Shown in pieces: positions 36,101 through 54,600 of a DNA stretch of 64,000 nucleotides (positions are counted from its first letter, which is position 1; each line of letters starts with the position of its first letter). The position numbers and the translations under genes are program-made. The stretch is from assembly GCA_903813345.2 (NCBI GenBank), contig CAIIXF020000003.1, positions 29,405,248 to 29,469,247 on the forward strand, given 5' to 3'. The stretch is from Owenia fusiformis (lineage: Eukaryota > Annelida > Polychaeta > Sabellida > Oweniidae). The notes under the pieces are model-generated. The model searched no databases. It had not been told where the DNA came from and was given only the letters and a program-made list of their open reading frames with translations.

Positions 36101-37414
36101 GATAAAAAACCGTATGCTATGGTTAAGTGAAAATTTGTCAAAAATATCATATTTTACCACTGATTACAAAAATACCGTTTTTATTTTCACATGTTATCCT
36201 ATGAATATCATGCTAACTATGGAATAATTTTAGATATTCAATGATCTATCCATCAGTAGTATTTGAGGTAGTATCTCTTGCTTAATCAGTTCAGAGATTT
36301 TTTCTTTTTGATATTTGATACTCAATAAATACTAAATAATGTAAAAAGCTCTGACAGAATTCAATTGACAGAACCTTGTGTCCCTAATTTCATCTAATTT
36401 AGAATTTGATTTAGGATAAAGAGGTCATGGAAGTAATTTCAGACAAAAATATTGATATTTCTCATAAAAGTATACAACTTTATCATGATTATCCACATTT
36501 GCTGCAAGGCTGATATACTAGTAACACCCTAAATGATACAGTTATAAGTTAGCAAATGAACCTATCAGATTGTGAAAAGCAAGCGCAATAACCACTGATA
36601 ATAGGAAGTTCTCCATTGCAGATACATATTCAGAATGGGTATCTTGAATCAGAAAACACATTGGGTTATCTGGAGTCGGGAAACAGTGTAATTGATGAAA
36701 AATGTTGAAGAGTTGATAATTTTCAAGATGGCCTCTCAGGAAGTTGGGTAATGTGCATGCGCTTCCATGCCATGAGATTTCCGGTTACACGCATGCGCAT
36801 TGGCAAGACTTTCTGGTCTGTATTACATCTGTATCACTACTTCTTGAAGTAGTGATACAGTTGTCGACTCGCTATTTTATACATGTTCCCGGGGCCTATG
36901 ATCCAGCCATAGAATCGTGTGATTATTTAGAACAGAAATGGGTTCGGTTTTCGGATATTGAAGTCTGTGACTGAATCCGGCCACATTTTGCACCCGACTT
37001 GTCATTCCTGAGTAAAGGTCCGAGCCCTAATAGCCATCTATCTAAAGATGGCTATGTGCAAATATAGTAAGTGGCAACAGCCATGAAGAATTGGAATGGC
37101 AATTTTACTTTCATTATCTGATGAACAAAATCAGCATATAGTAGAACTTATTACTATCTGTGTACCGGATACATGGCTGTAACCTGCAGATTGCCAATAT
37201 CAACAACAAAAATGAAATAAAATTTGAAATCAATGAAATGACATTTGAAAATGATTGTATAGATCCTGTACTCACCATAACTTCGATAGGCGATGAAGAA
37301 TGGGGGGATGAATGTCAGGGCAATCACAAATATCATAAAAATCGATGCTTTTGAGCATACATGAGCATAATATCGTCTCTGTTCTGCCTGTGAAAATATT
37401 TGAAAAACCGCCAT
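24165..37414 (-). CDS. TMEM231: TMEM231: transition-zone (B9/MKS complex) membrane protein
   Basis: Double-pass membrane protein of the ciliary transition zone, part of the tectonic/B9 complex that gates ciliary membrane proteins (family knowledge). Seven GT-AG exons with consistent phases: 37276-37414, 35464-35624, 34947-35075, 34344-34487, 33777-33858, 24632-24737, 24165-24327. Total 924 nt, 307 aa (about 316 in human). I chose the ATG at 37412-37414 because MAVFQIFSQ aligns with the family N-terminus; an upstream in-frame ATG at 37456 would add 14 residues. TM1 spans roughly residues 20-43 ([18 protein letters not shown]) and TM2 about 262-285 ([19 protein letters not shown]). Conserved landmarks are [53 protein letters not shown] and [10 protein letters not shown]. 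Intron 5 (24738-33776) has swollen to 9 kb through nested transposons. The gene is divergent from a coiled-coil gene 358 bp away. Confidence 0.96.
25961..27059. other. Interior of the large element: no recognisable content
   Basis: AT-rich sequence between the left 1-kb arm and the first nested element. I see no ORF above about 60 codons with protein-like character, no repeat structure and no splice-bounded exon. Confidence 0.5.
27060..28034. mobile_element. Tc1/mariner-type element with about 90-bp inverted repeats
   Basis: The left end, TACAGTGTGCATAAAAAAAA then CGCAACTG, and the right end, CGTTTTTTGAAACGCCCTGT, are inverted, and the similarity continues inward (GTGATAACATGATTTCATTCA versus its complement near 27950). 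TA dinucleotides flank both ends, as expected for the Tc1/mariner/IS630 superfamily. The interior (about 975 bp in all) has only short frames that I cannot match to a transposase. An internal imperfect repeat occurs (CATCGCAAAAGTCAGTGTACGG versus CATTGCAAAAGTCAGTACAAGG, near 27265 and 27475). Confidence 0.75.
28608..29571 (+). mobile_element. Degenerate mariner-like transposon with transposase remnant
   Basis: The ends share GTGTCTCAAAA and a long inverted match that includes AATATTTTCAGATATTTTTG then CATGGTCAT at both ends, giving TIRs of about 150 bp. TA lies outside each end. Between about 28966 and 29382 a broken plus-strand frame still shows a C-terminal transposase pattern: a DLTP-type motif (29183 onward), then [10 protein letters not shown] and [13 protein letters not shown]. 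It contains stops and lacks the middle of the protein. This is a dead copy, with coding similarity recognised by eye only. Confidence 0.75.
30510..30690 (+). promoter_or_regulatory. Promoter-like block inside a transposable element
   Basis: In order on the plus strand: CCAAT (30526-30530), reverse CCAAT (30586-30590), a perfect CRE TGACGTCA (30610-30617), a TATATA box (about 30631-30636), a GC-richer stretch with another ATTGG (30669-30673), then a donor-like CG|GTGAGT near 30676. CRE-to-TATA and TATA-to-donor spacing are plausible for a Pol II core promoter with a short first exon. It contrasts with the AT-rich surroundings. Whether it is active, or captured from a host gene, is inference. 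Confidence 0.5.
31490..32170. repeat. Two direct copies of a ~330-bp segment, one with G and C homopolymers
   Basis: Copy 1 (about 31490-31810) and copy 2 (about 31845-32170) share words such as CCTCTCCAGTTTGATTAGAG and CAAGGCAAAACAAACCTGAT. Copy 1 contains a run of 13 G and, about 20 bases on, a run of about 16 C; copy 2 has only short runs. The end (GGCCAAAAATTCTTTTAAAA then TCATGCA) recurs near 55555-55590 in a WRNIP1 intron. Confidence 0.85.
35305..35450. repeat. Pogo/Tigger-like fragment in TMEM231 intron 2
   Basis: TTGGAACACCTCTACAAGTG, a 'gacttaattt' core, and AGTGGAAAACTTTCTATAGG match, with divergence, the copies at 57255-57405 and 2487-2640. The copy abuts exon 2, whose low boundary is 35464. 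No transposase is seen. Confidence 0.5.
35802..35942. mobile_element. Hairpin MITE (copy 1 of 2), GCGAGCG centre
   Basis: The arms begin GATATCCTATGATTTATGAG and end TAAATCATAGGATGTTC. The sequence folds back over about 140 bp around the centre CACGAGCGAGCGTAGCGAGA. A second copy lies at 44757-44896 in a PSMD7 intron. It is within TMEM231 intron 1 and has no coding capacity. Confidence 0.8.
36829..36860. repeat. Perfect 15-bp-arm palindrome
   Basis: CTGTATCACTACTTC, then TT, then GAAGTAGTGATACAG: a perfect inverted repeat with a 2-base centre, in TMEM231 intron 1. Too tight a loop for an RNA hairpin of miRNA type. Function unknown. Confidence 0.9.
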
Positions 37415-37772
37415 TTCCGGAATGACCGGAAACTCAGTCGCCTTCTTAGTTGTCACAATTTAGATTATTCTATGAACAGTCTGTAAAGTGTTTTGACGAC
37501 AAAGAAACTATTAAAATAGCAAGAATTGAAGAAGATTTTAAAATGGATCAAATTTTGTCCAGGAGAAGCATATTATTATTATTATAAAATGTTTATTTCG
37601 TGATAGCCCTGACGTAATCATTCGTATAAACAGGTGCGATGTAAACAAATCAATTTATTTGAAAATGCGTGTGTTTTATTGCTATATCTCTTCAATGATA
37701 AACCCAAATCTGGAAAACCAACATCGCTTTTATACACTATTATAAGGTTGTTCAATTTAACCAGGAGCCATT
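37415..37772. promoter_or_regulatory. Candidate bidirectional promoter, TMEM231 / coiled-coil gene
   Basis: The two start codons diverge across 358 bp. Visible motifs are GACCGGAAAC (ETS-like) near 37425, TGACGTAA (CRE-like) near 37609, and two forkhead-type sites, ATAAACA (37626-37632) and GTAAACA (37641-37647). I see no convincing RFX X-box. Forkhead sites would fit ciliary control by a FOXJ1-type factor, but these motifs are short and common. The upstream alternative TMEM231 ATG at 37456 lies inside this interval. Confidence 0.5.
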
Positions 37773-40700
37773 ATGCAGAATTGTTATGGGTCTGGGAGAG
37801 TTCCCAGAGAAGTTCAGGGCGACCAGGAAGAACGGTTGACAACCAAGCACATTCAAACTCTGTCCTTCCTACAAGACATTGCTAATGAGAATAAAGAATT
37901 AAAAGTCAAAATTGATGACCTTGAGGTGAGTTGGATACAGTATAGTCCTAAATATAGTATACTCTATATCTGTATATGTATACTGTACATGTAGTTCAAC
38001 ACAGTATGCAAGGAGATAATCGGGTTTTCGGAAAAGACCGACCCCACCGACCACCGACCGGTCGGTGTTTTCCACTGGTAGCCTCAAAACAGGGTTTGAA
38101 GAAAATGTGTAAAAGACCGACCATATCATGTAAAAGACCGAACATATTTGTAGCCTTAGAATATTAATAATTTGATTTTGAATGTCAATCGTTGGACTAG
38201 GCAACGTTTTTTACCGATTTTGTACCTTGCAACGAATGGCAAGCAAACAAATTGGTCATGACCGTCTCCTCTCGATTAATTGCCCTGCCTTAGGTCCTAA
38301 CCTATCATTAACCAACCTATCGTTTCTACGGGAATCTATCCTAATTTTTTACTGAAATTTAACAATTTCGAAACAAAAATGATTTGTTATCGTCATAGCC
38401 TACTGAATACTGAACACGATATAATGTTACATGCGTTCTCTTATCGGGATTAAAAGTGACTTACCATTTCAGTACACCATTAGAAAGCTTTTTTTGTCAT
38501 ATCAAATGTAGTTTTTACCAGTTGACGTTTAACAACTGAGAAATCAAACATAACGTTACGACGTCAACATCGACGATGTTTGTGTGTTTTTGTTATTGCG
38601 TTTCATATGAATGAAGAATGACCTTAATGCAATGTTACGTGCGTTTTTTCCAAAGTGACTAACCAGGATGAAATTGGTCTTCTAACAACTGAAACATCAC
38701 TTAAAAATATGACATTACACACCACGAAGATGTAACGTTTTCATCGTGATTTGAAATGATAATTATACGTTTTTAAATCACGACCTAGTAAAGGTACTAT
38801 AGTCATTGGATTCCCAGTTTTAGTTTTACTTCTAATTTTGCATTTTTTCATCTTTATGTAAAAGACCGTCAGCCGACCACCGACCACATGTACCTAACTG
38901 TGGAGAGTGACTGGTCGGTGGTCGGCGGTCGGTGTTTTACGAAAACCCGAGATAATCTTCCCGGGTGATATAACCCCTATCGAGAAGTCTACTACCCCAT
39001 TTCTCCCTTAGCACGGTGTAACAATATTTAGTTGATCAAGAACTATAAAGGGCGCAGATCACTACTTTGGGTTCCGTTTGTAATCTAGATGGTTGGCTCC
39101 ACTCAATGAGTGCTAGAATTTGAATTAAATATTATTCAAAAATAATTGTTAGATAAATTGTACTGAAATGGAAACTGGATATGTCATAACATATAATTCC
39201 ACCTTGGATCAATACCAATGGGTCCGCTATAAAACATAGAAGTATGTAGACTTTACAATATACAGGGAAATAAATGTAAATATGTTGAACTTTGCTATAG
39301 TTCTACAAAATATTTGTATTTATCCTGTGATGGAATGAAATGTTAATTGTCTGAACATAAAATTTGGTACCATCTTACATTATACATTTATTTCTAGGCC
39401 AAGCTAGCTGGTTGCGCTGAGCTACACAGTTTAGCAGAGAATAGTCAAGAGAGGATAAAACAAATTCAGGAGCAGTACATGAACAGATCTGATGAGATCA
39501 ATGCAATGCTCACCGAAAAACATAAAGCAGAGGTAATCGATTTATAAGCTTTTTACTGTATTCCAATCCCCATATAGGGTCATACACACAGCACAAAGTT
39601 TTATTGATTGGGACACACAATAAAAACAGTCTACCCTTATACAGGGTGTTAAACCAGGCATCCCTAAATTTTGTTATGCCACATCATGTTTTCAGATTTT
39701 ATATCTTGATTTTTTTTGCGTTTTTATGTAATAAACATATACTTGTAGATTACATTAGATCACATTCTCACTAGATCTAGATTCCAACTTGATTAGGGAT
39801 GATATAGGATCCATAGAGTCATTTTCATAAAATAAGTGAAATAGAAATGTTTTTGTTAAAATCATTCTAAAATCACTTACACAAGATGACCCAGCTCTCT
39901 GAATGAACCTTTGTTGTACTTGATCAGACTATTGTGTTATCATATTGTACTGAGCATTAATATGTCATTATGTTGTATTTGGTCACACAATTATGTAATT
40001 ATATTGAACTGGGACAGGTACACTAATATATCCTTATGTTGTGTTGCAGTATATGACTGTTGTTGAGGACAAATTGGAGCTAGAAAGACAGCTAGAGCTG
40101 CAGACAGGAGAGGTAGTCCATCTATATCATATTTTAGAATGGGTGTTGATTGAATTATGCATCACAATTTTATGATATATTTTTTCGTAATTTGTAAAAG
40201 AAGTTCCACATTGTGTTTCCTTGATTAACTTAGTTTATAATATTAATCTTTAAAAATCTACTTACACAATTATCTATACATTTACATATAGTTATTATTA
40301 CAATTTAGTTCTTATGTATATGTTTCTTTCAGTTGAGAATTAAGTTGGAGACAATGGTGCAAACTAATAAGATACTTCAAGATCAGCTAGACCTATATAA
40401 GAATGATGAGGCCAAAATGAAGGTATGTTTTGGCATGAATGACTTTTACATGTATGAATACAGTGTTCCAAAAATAACAGGACTAGTATTCTATATTCCC
40501 ATTTGACAAAATTGAGAAAATGCAGTTTTGAATTTTCTAAACTGAAATATTAAAACCCTGCTAGGCCCCTAATTGCTCGTGGAATAGTTATGTTACATTG
40601 CCTCCTAAATTCCATGTATGTTTCCTTGATTTTTTTAACTCCACGATATTGTATAGATGTCTCTCAATTCTCTGTATATGTCCCCTTAATTGTGTATGTT

Positions 40701-41871
40701 TTTCCTCCAATCTGTATTTGTGTCTCCTCAATTTGGTATATGTGTCTCCTCTAATCTGTATTCGTGTCTCCTCAATTCTATATATGCGTCGCCTCAATTC
40801 TGTATATGTGTCGCCTCAATTCTGTATATGTGTCGCCTCAATTCTGTATATATGTTGCCTCAATTCTGTACATGTGTTGCCTCAATTCTGTATATGTGTT
40901 GCCTCAATTCTATATATTATAGTTATGTGTGTCTCTTCAGGTGCTGATCCTTAAAGTGGAGACACAAAATGCAGAACTGGTGCAACTGAGAGAGGAAAAT
41001 GCACAACTGAAACTTGAAAATGCTAACCAGGTAAAATATATTATTTGTCTTTTAGGATGGAATATTTTATTATTAGAATTGAAATGGGGACATCCACTTT
41101 TTCAAAATAATTGCCAACGTCTTATACAGCATGACATGAAATGTGAGCAAAAGTAATTTGTGGAAAAAATTGTAAGAATTTATAACTCTCAACTCCTCTC
41201 TACTCAGACTTTTGCACATAAATAATAAGACTATCACTAACCTACTGACAGCCTCCTGGTAACCCCATGCTGTCAGTGGTCATGTGACCAAAATTAACCA
41301 ATGAAATATTTACTTTCAGGTGAAGGAAATTGAGAAACTTCAAGGCCAGATGCGAAAATCAGGATCTCTTGGGAACCAGCTAGCAGAAGCCCAGCAAAAG
41401 GGGAAAGAACTACAAATCAAGCTAGAAACAGTACTTAAGGAGCTCAAAGAATCACAAAATTCACCTCAACAGGATAAGGACCTTGTTGATAAACTAAAAA
41501 ACAAGCTTGGTAAACTTAACAAAGAACGATCTGTATTTGAATCTAGAGAAAAAGAACACTTGGAACTGATAGCACAGTTGAAATTAGAACTTGATACAGT
41601 GAATGGTCGTATGGAAATCATGAACATGGAGAAAGAGGAATTGATTGAGGAAGTGAAGGCTTTATCAAACGAGATTGAATTTCTGAAGAGACGATCTAGT
41701 GTCGATCAGGACAAGCAAGCATTTAAGGAATTTGTAAAAGTCAAAAGGGAGTTGAACTCTCTTAGGGCTGAAAATTTTGAATTGAAAGGAAAATTGAAAA
41801 GTAGAGCTTCATCATTCCCAAGTTTAAAATCAACCAGTGACACTAGAACTTTTAAAGGCTCTGTGAAATAG
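37773..41871 (+). CDS. Coiled-coil protein, unassigned (360 aa)
   Basis: Six exons, all phase 0 and GT-AG: 37773-37925, 39398-39532, 40050-40112, 40333-40422, 40941-41030, 41320-41871. Total 1084 nt less one rounding base per join, reading as 51+45+21+30+30+183 = 360 aa with stop TAG. Nearly the whole protein is predicted coiled coil by heptad pattern and composition (rich in E, K, Q, L): IQEQYMNRSDEINAML, QLREENAQLKLENANQ, LKNKLGKLNKERSVFESREK. The tail is basic and Ser-rich (SRASSFPSLKSTS). There are no enzymatic motifs, signal peptide or membrane segment. Length and the REENxxLxLEN motif weakly recall CCDC89, but coiled coils resemble one another by chance, so I give no symbol. Phase-0 short exons suggest an old structural gene. 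Its head-to-head position with TMEM231 allows, but does not prove, a ciliary or centrosomal role. Confidence 0.88.
38021..38948. mobile_element. hAT-like non-autonomous transposon (928 bp)
   Basis: Flanked by exact 8-bp copies of GAGATAAT (38013-38020 and 38949-38956), the hAT target-duplication length. The ends are inverted: GGGTTTTCG at left and CGAAAACCC at right. Subterminal repeats are ACCGACC words: ACCGACCACCGACCGGTCGG on the left, GGTCGGTGGTCGGCGGTCGG on the right. No transposase frame is present. It sits in intron 1 of the coiled-coil gene. Confidence 0.85.
40595..40920. repeat. 22-bp minisatellite in coiled-coil gene intron 4
   Basis: Repeats of about 22 bp (TCGCCTCAATTCTGTATATG plus TG, with variants TTGCC and TCTCC) run from about 40600 to 40915, ending some 20 bp before the exon at 40941. 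Divergence rises toward the 5' side. The unit length is not a multiple of 3, and the long open frames across it are repeat artefacts. Confidence 0.9.
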
Positions 41872-43769
41872 ATAATGGTGTAGCATGTCACATCATTCTA
41901 CAGTACTGTGATTTTATTCTCCATCCAAATTATCATCAGTAGCAGTTGGAAACAAACGATTTGTGATATAGCCTGTTGTGGATCAAATTGGCTGATTTGT
42001 AGATCCAAGTTTTTTATTTGGAGAGATTCTATTTTTCTAAATGAAATATTATATTTTATACATTTATTGCCAAATGCACATAATATGCACTTGGTGTGTC
42101 ATTTATAGAAAGTATTAATATGATCAGGTTTTCTAGTCATGGTTAAAATACATGTACATGACATACAATTATATTATGCACCATTCAAATGTTTGCCTGA
42201 GACCCACACACAGGGAGGGTCATGAATTTGACACACACATCGACAGGTTGGGATTTTGAAATGCTTCATCCCAGGTGAAGAGAATTTTGAAATCCATCTT
42301 AATGGTAATCAGAATTTTAACTATATTTGATAGCTCCCAGAGTGTGGAAATTGACTCACTTGTTTGCCCCGAGGGTAGGAAATTTGACAACCAAATTTTA
42401 TTATGTCAAAATCCCAATTCTTAGAATCCATGAAATTAATTAAAAAGAGGGTCATTTGTCTGGTGTCCAAGCTACTTTAATTAATCTGATTCAACCCCCA
42501 TCATTGAAGCAAGAAGGGGCTTCACCCACTAGATGTTTTGAAAATATTCTTGCACCCCATATTAATAGGGAGGAGAAGCGTGATCTAGCCTGATGTGATA
42601 TTAGCATTATATATTGATATGTCTAGTCTGATATTAATATATTTGACTTAAGTGAATGATACCAATATATGATATTTTTTAAAATGTACCTGCTATATTT
42701 TTAAACACACTTTACTACAGAAATATGTCAGTCTTTTAATGTCATGTCAAAATGGTTGGCATCAAATGATCTCAGTAGACTAATGGAATAATGCTATTAA
42801 TTCTTGATAAAAATCTGAGATGAAAATATCTAAAAGTTAATTGACAAAAAAATATTTTTAATATATAATAGCTTTGCCATATCATATATATACATATGAA
42901 CTTACATCTCATAAAATTGTCTGAAGTTAGTTTTAAATAGTTATGATTTCTTTCAATAGATGATAGATTCATTTTAATTACCCTATATATACTAGTAATA
43001 CGATTTCTAATTGAAACACATATATTGTATAGTGCATGTGATAAAATAAAGAAAAATATAGTATTGTATTTATAAAAATTGTTGCCTTTAGTTTGAGAGC
43101 CTGAAGTTGAGACCAAGAGGCTGGGTCAGGGTGTGACGTACACACCATCTTTTACAACATATATAGGGAAACAATTGGTCCACATTTAAATAATCCAGTA
43201 TTACATGATGCGTCCTACTAGGCCAATATAAATAGAATATTGTCCTTGTTTGAATGGTAATCCATCTGGCTCCAACCCAGTGACTAATAAGAGGTATTAT
43301 GCACAATGGAAATGTATGAAAACCTGGGCAATAGGCATAAATATCACTTTCAAATAGTGATGTGTTATTTTCACAAAATTTAATTCAAATTGGGATCTCC
43401 ATTCCAGTGTTTGAGAACTTTCTCTACAAATACTAATGGAAACACAATAACAAAAGATTGTTGCTATAAAGACTTTAAGTTTTATACAAATTTTATTATG
43501 GAATATGGAAGTATTTACACTAGCCCTGTGCTGAATATCAAACAATGTACATTCAATTTAGTCCACAAACGCCAATTTTTCCAATACATAAGCCAATTTG
43601 AAATTGTGGGCTCTGCACTAGACTGTACCAACTATTTCATTTAGTACTTCAGATTATTTTTTGGCATTTCACTGTACAGTCTATCTGAGCATACGTCCTC
43701 CAAAGTGTCGACTGTTGAGTGATATACACAATACATATTCAAGAAAATATCAACTAAGTGTCACTTCTA
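41872..43769. other. Intergenic 3'-to-3' region between coiled-coil gene and PSMD7
   Basis: AT-rich sequence holding the two convergent 3' UTRs. I see no coding exon, RNA gene or clear element. A moderately GC-richer patch at 42180-42440 (GGGAGGGTCATGAATTTGAC and similar) is unassigned. Confidence 0.5.
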
Positions 43770-51503
<7,734 letters not shown>

Positions 51504-51638
51504 AATTTATAGATTATTATCCACTGAATATAGTAGAAAACAATCAAATTTCAAAATTTTGTTTCCGATGACTTTCAATTTTTCAATGGCGGCACCGGCG
51601 GAAGCGGAAGCAGGTGGCGCCCTCACAAAACAGAAAAC
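51504..51638. promoter_or_regulatory. Bidirectional PSMD7 / WRNIP1 promoter
   Basis: Only 135 bp separate the divergent start codons. The WRNIP1-proximal half contains CAATGGCGGC (about 51584-51593, a YY1-type core) and GGCGGAAGCGGAAGC (about 51598-51612, two ETS-type GGAAG cores). The PSMD7-proximal half is AT-rich without a clear TATA box. This is the usual architecture of paired housekeeping genes. The start sites themselves were not determined. Confidence 0.7.
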
Positions 51639-54600
51639 ATGGACTGTCCGATATGTTCTCAAACTTTTCCCGTTTCCTCTTTAGAAGAGCATGTTAATGA
51701 ATGTTTAAATGTTCAGGACAAATCTATACCTGTTTCTGATCGAGATGAGCAAAGTAACGATGTTATCAAACCTGCGAAACGTCAGAAAACGAGTGCTCAA
51801 AGTTGGTCATTTTTAACAAGACCAAACAAATCTGACAGCTCAGCAAGTTCTTCAAAAGATTCAACAAAAAGTACCACCAGTCAAAATAAAATACATCTTA
51901 CAAAAGACAAGCAGACTGGTAAAAATACCAGTGATATGAATGATATCGGAGTGCTTACATCTCTGAAAACAACACCCTTCAACGATAAAGTTAATGGCGG
52001 GAAATTCAAACATGAATTTGTAGAGAAAACTCTAAATACAAATAAACACAGAAAACATATGGTCAATGATCATGTTCCACTTGCTGAAAAGATGCGACCG
52101 CTAACATTAGATGATTATGTGGGCCAAGATCAAGCAGTGGGAAAGAACAAACTTTTGCGCTCTTTGATAGATGCACGAGAAGTACCATCTATGATATTCT
52201 GGGGACCCCCAGGATGTGGAAAAGTAAGATGTTTGGCATATAAAATGATTTCAGTGTAATTACCTGAGTTTTGGTCTAGTTGCTCATAGATCCGGAGCCA
52301 GATCCATCCCCTATTGGAAGTAGGCTCAATGAATAAATAAGAAGATCGGACCATGGGCTCGGACACAAGCCAAAAGTGGTACATCCAAAAAATGACTTCC
52401 CTAAAACATGACCCTCGTACTGACCTTTATCTTTACCATTTCTCCTCAAACATTGAGTGATCAATATTTACTCTGTAATCTCTTATTCATGTATTAGTTT
52501 GAATGGTTACATGATATTGATTATTGACGCTGTAAAACCCGGGACAATAACGCAAATGCGAGTAGGTAGTTACCAGTTTCACCACCAGGTGGCTCACTCG
52601 GGTCAGATAGCATGGCGGGTATAGTAGAAAGTTCCCTTTAACTTAAATTACATCTGTTTTAGTGATTCAATTTTCATATAGCCATTATGTATCGAATAGT
52701 TATGCAAATTAAAGTATGTCCAGTAAAAGAAAATGTTATATGTCCAATACAAGAAAAGATATTTCACTTTTTGTGATTTTGTAATATGGGGTCTATGGGA
52801 AATCAACCCGAACTAGAGGTCACATTTTCAAAAAAGATTAAATTTTCAAACTTGAGAAACAATTTTCGAGACCATATTTTTAGATGTATTTTTACATGTA
52901 GATTTCAAATATGACATCACTTCGACTGAATTTTGAATATTAAATGACGTAAATCAAGATCATTTCTACTCGCATCTAGTCTATTGTTTCAAATTTTCAG
53001 AGCGTAAAGATAATGGAGTGTTTCGGTAATTTCTGGCAGTGTCCGATGTTGTTCATCTCTCAAATTACGTCACATCGCAACAAACAGCCAATGAAAGTTA
53101 AGGATCGCGTAGCCTAACAAAACATTGTTATTGTTTCTACAGGAGTTTAAGAAACATCATGGGATTTCTTTGTAATCTCTGATGTGACGTCATCCTTGAG
53201 TGGTGTCACATTCTCAGAAAAGACTCCAAAATCAAATAATATAAATTTTCCGAAGATTTTGTGTCTTGTCCTTGAGTATATTCATTGAGCCTAGACACCA
53301 AGAAGAGGTAACTGGTAGAGGTCTGTGTAGTTGCCTATGTTTTAAGCATATATAAGAAAATACAACCAAGAGTTGGTGACCCCCGAGTTGTGATCAGTAT
53401 TTGGCATCGATGTCTGTAACACATTGTTTTGTAATTTCAGCCTAGTTCTTCACATTTCTTCATGTTAGAAGGCCTTATTCGTTTTATGACCCACCACGCT
53501 GAATATATATCTCTCTTTTAAAATAACTTATAAAATATTTGTAACCTAAACCTTGAATTTGACATAAGTGGAAAGACCTTCACAGCCTCATACAATTTGA
53601 AATTCCACATTTGAAAATGGGTAAAATGATTCTTGTTATGCAATGGAAGATACCTCAAGAAAAACCAGAGATTGCTGAAGATTTGCTTTACAAAGTTGGC
53701 CGAAGATAACACGAATGTGAAAATTTTAGAAATGCACTTTGATTAATAAATATTATGTTCATTTCTGGCTTGTTAACCAATATCATAGCTTGTTATTCCA
53801 CATCAATATAAACGAAGATATATGGAATATGCTAACATCAATTAAAACATCAGAACGACGTGTTATCGAAAACTAGCTGGTGAAAAGACCAAATTTGGTT
53901 GTATGGGCGACCTTTGGCTGCATGGCATCAATGGCCCAACCTAGGTTGAATGGAAAAGGTGCTGTCCCATTGAAAACATGTTACTTTTCCAGACTACACT
54001 AGCCAGAATCATATCTGAGAACACCAAAGGAGGAAATGAGTATAGGTTTGTGAAGCTCTCTGCCACAACATCTGGTGTTGCAGATGTTAAAGAAGCTGTG
54101 AAGCATGCAAAGAATGAGTTGAAGATGTTCAAGCGGAAGACAATTCTTTTTATAGATGAGATCCATCGTTTCAATAAACTTCAACAGGTAAAAGTATATT
54201 ATATTATTATGCACCTCATTAAAATACCCAAATCTGTTTGGTTAAGAGCTGCAGGATCTATTGCCATATGTGGCAGCAAGATCTCGTTCTATCCCGTATC
54301 TTAGCAACAAGATCTCCAACCATCCCATGTGCCAGAATATCCTCGAAACAAAATACTAGGCTAAGCTTCTGTTTTAGTAAACCCATTCTTTAAAATAAAG
54401 TATTTCTCAACGGAGGTGCATAATGAAATGAATACTGGTTGACCATGAGGTGGATATGCCAGAATACCTACATGTATCCTCGGATAGGTATTCTGGCATA
54501 TCCACCTCATGGTCATCCAGTATTTGTTTAATACAGGGTGACCCAAAAAACAGAACCTCCAAAAATGAAATAACTTTTTTAATACATGTGTTAAAAATCA

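Noticed and set aside
37415-37456. Upstream in-frame ATG for TMEM231 (14 extra residues)
   Set aside because: The family N-terminus aligns at MAVFQIFSQ (37414). The upstream extension has no counterpart that I know of.
40598-40954. 118-codon frame with repeated SSILYMRRLNS-type peptides
   Set aside because: It comes from the 22-bp intronic minisatellite and shows the period-shifted peptide pattern expected of a repeat.
37773-41871. Naming the coiled-coil gene CCDC89
   Set aside because: Only length and one heptad motif agree. Low-complexity coiled coils match by chance, so no symbol is given.
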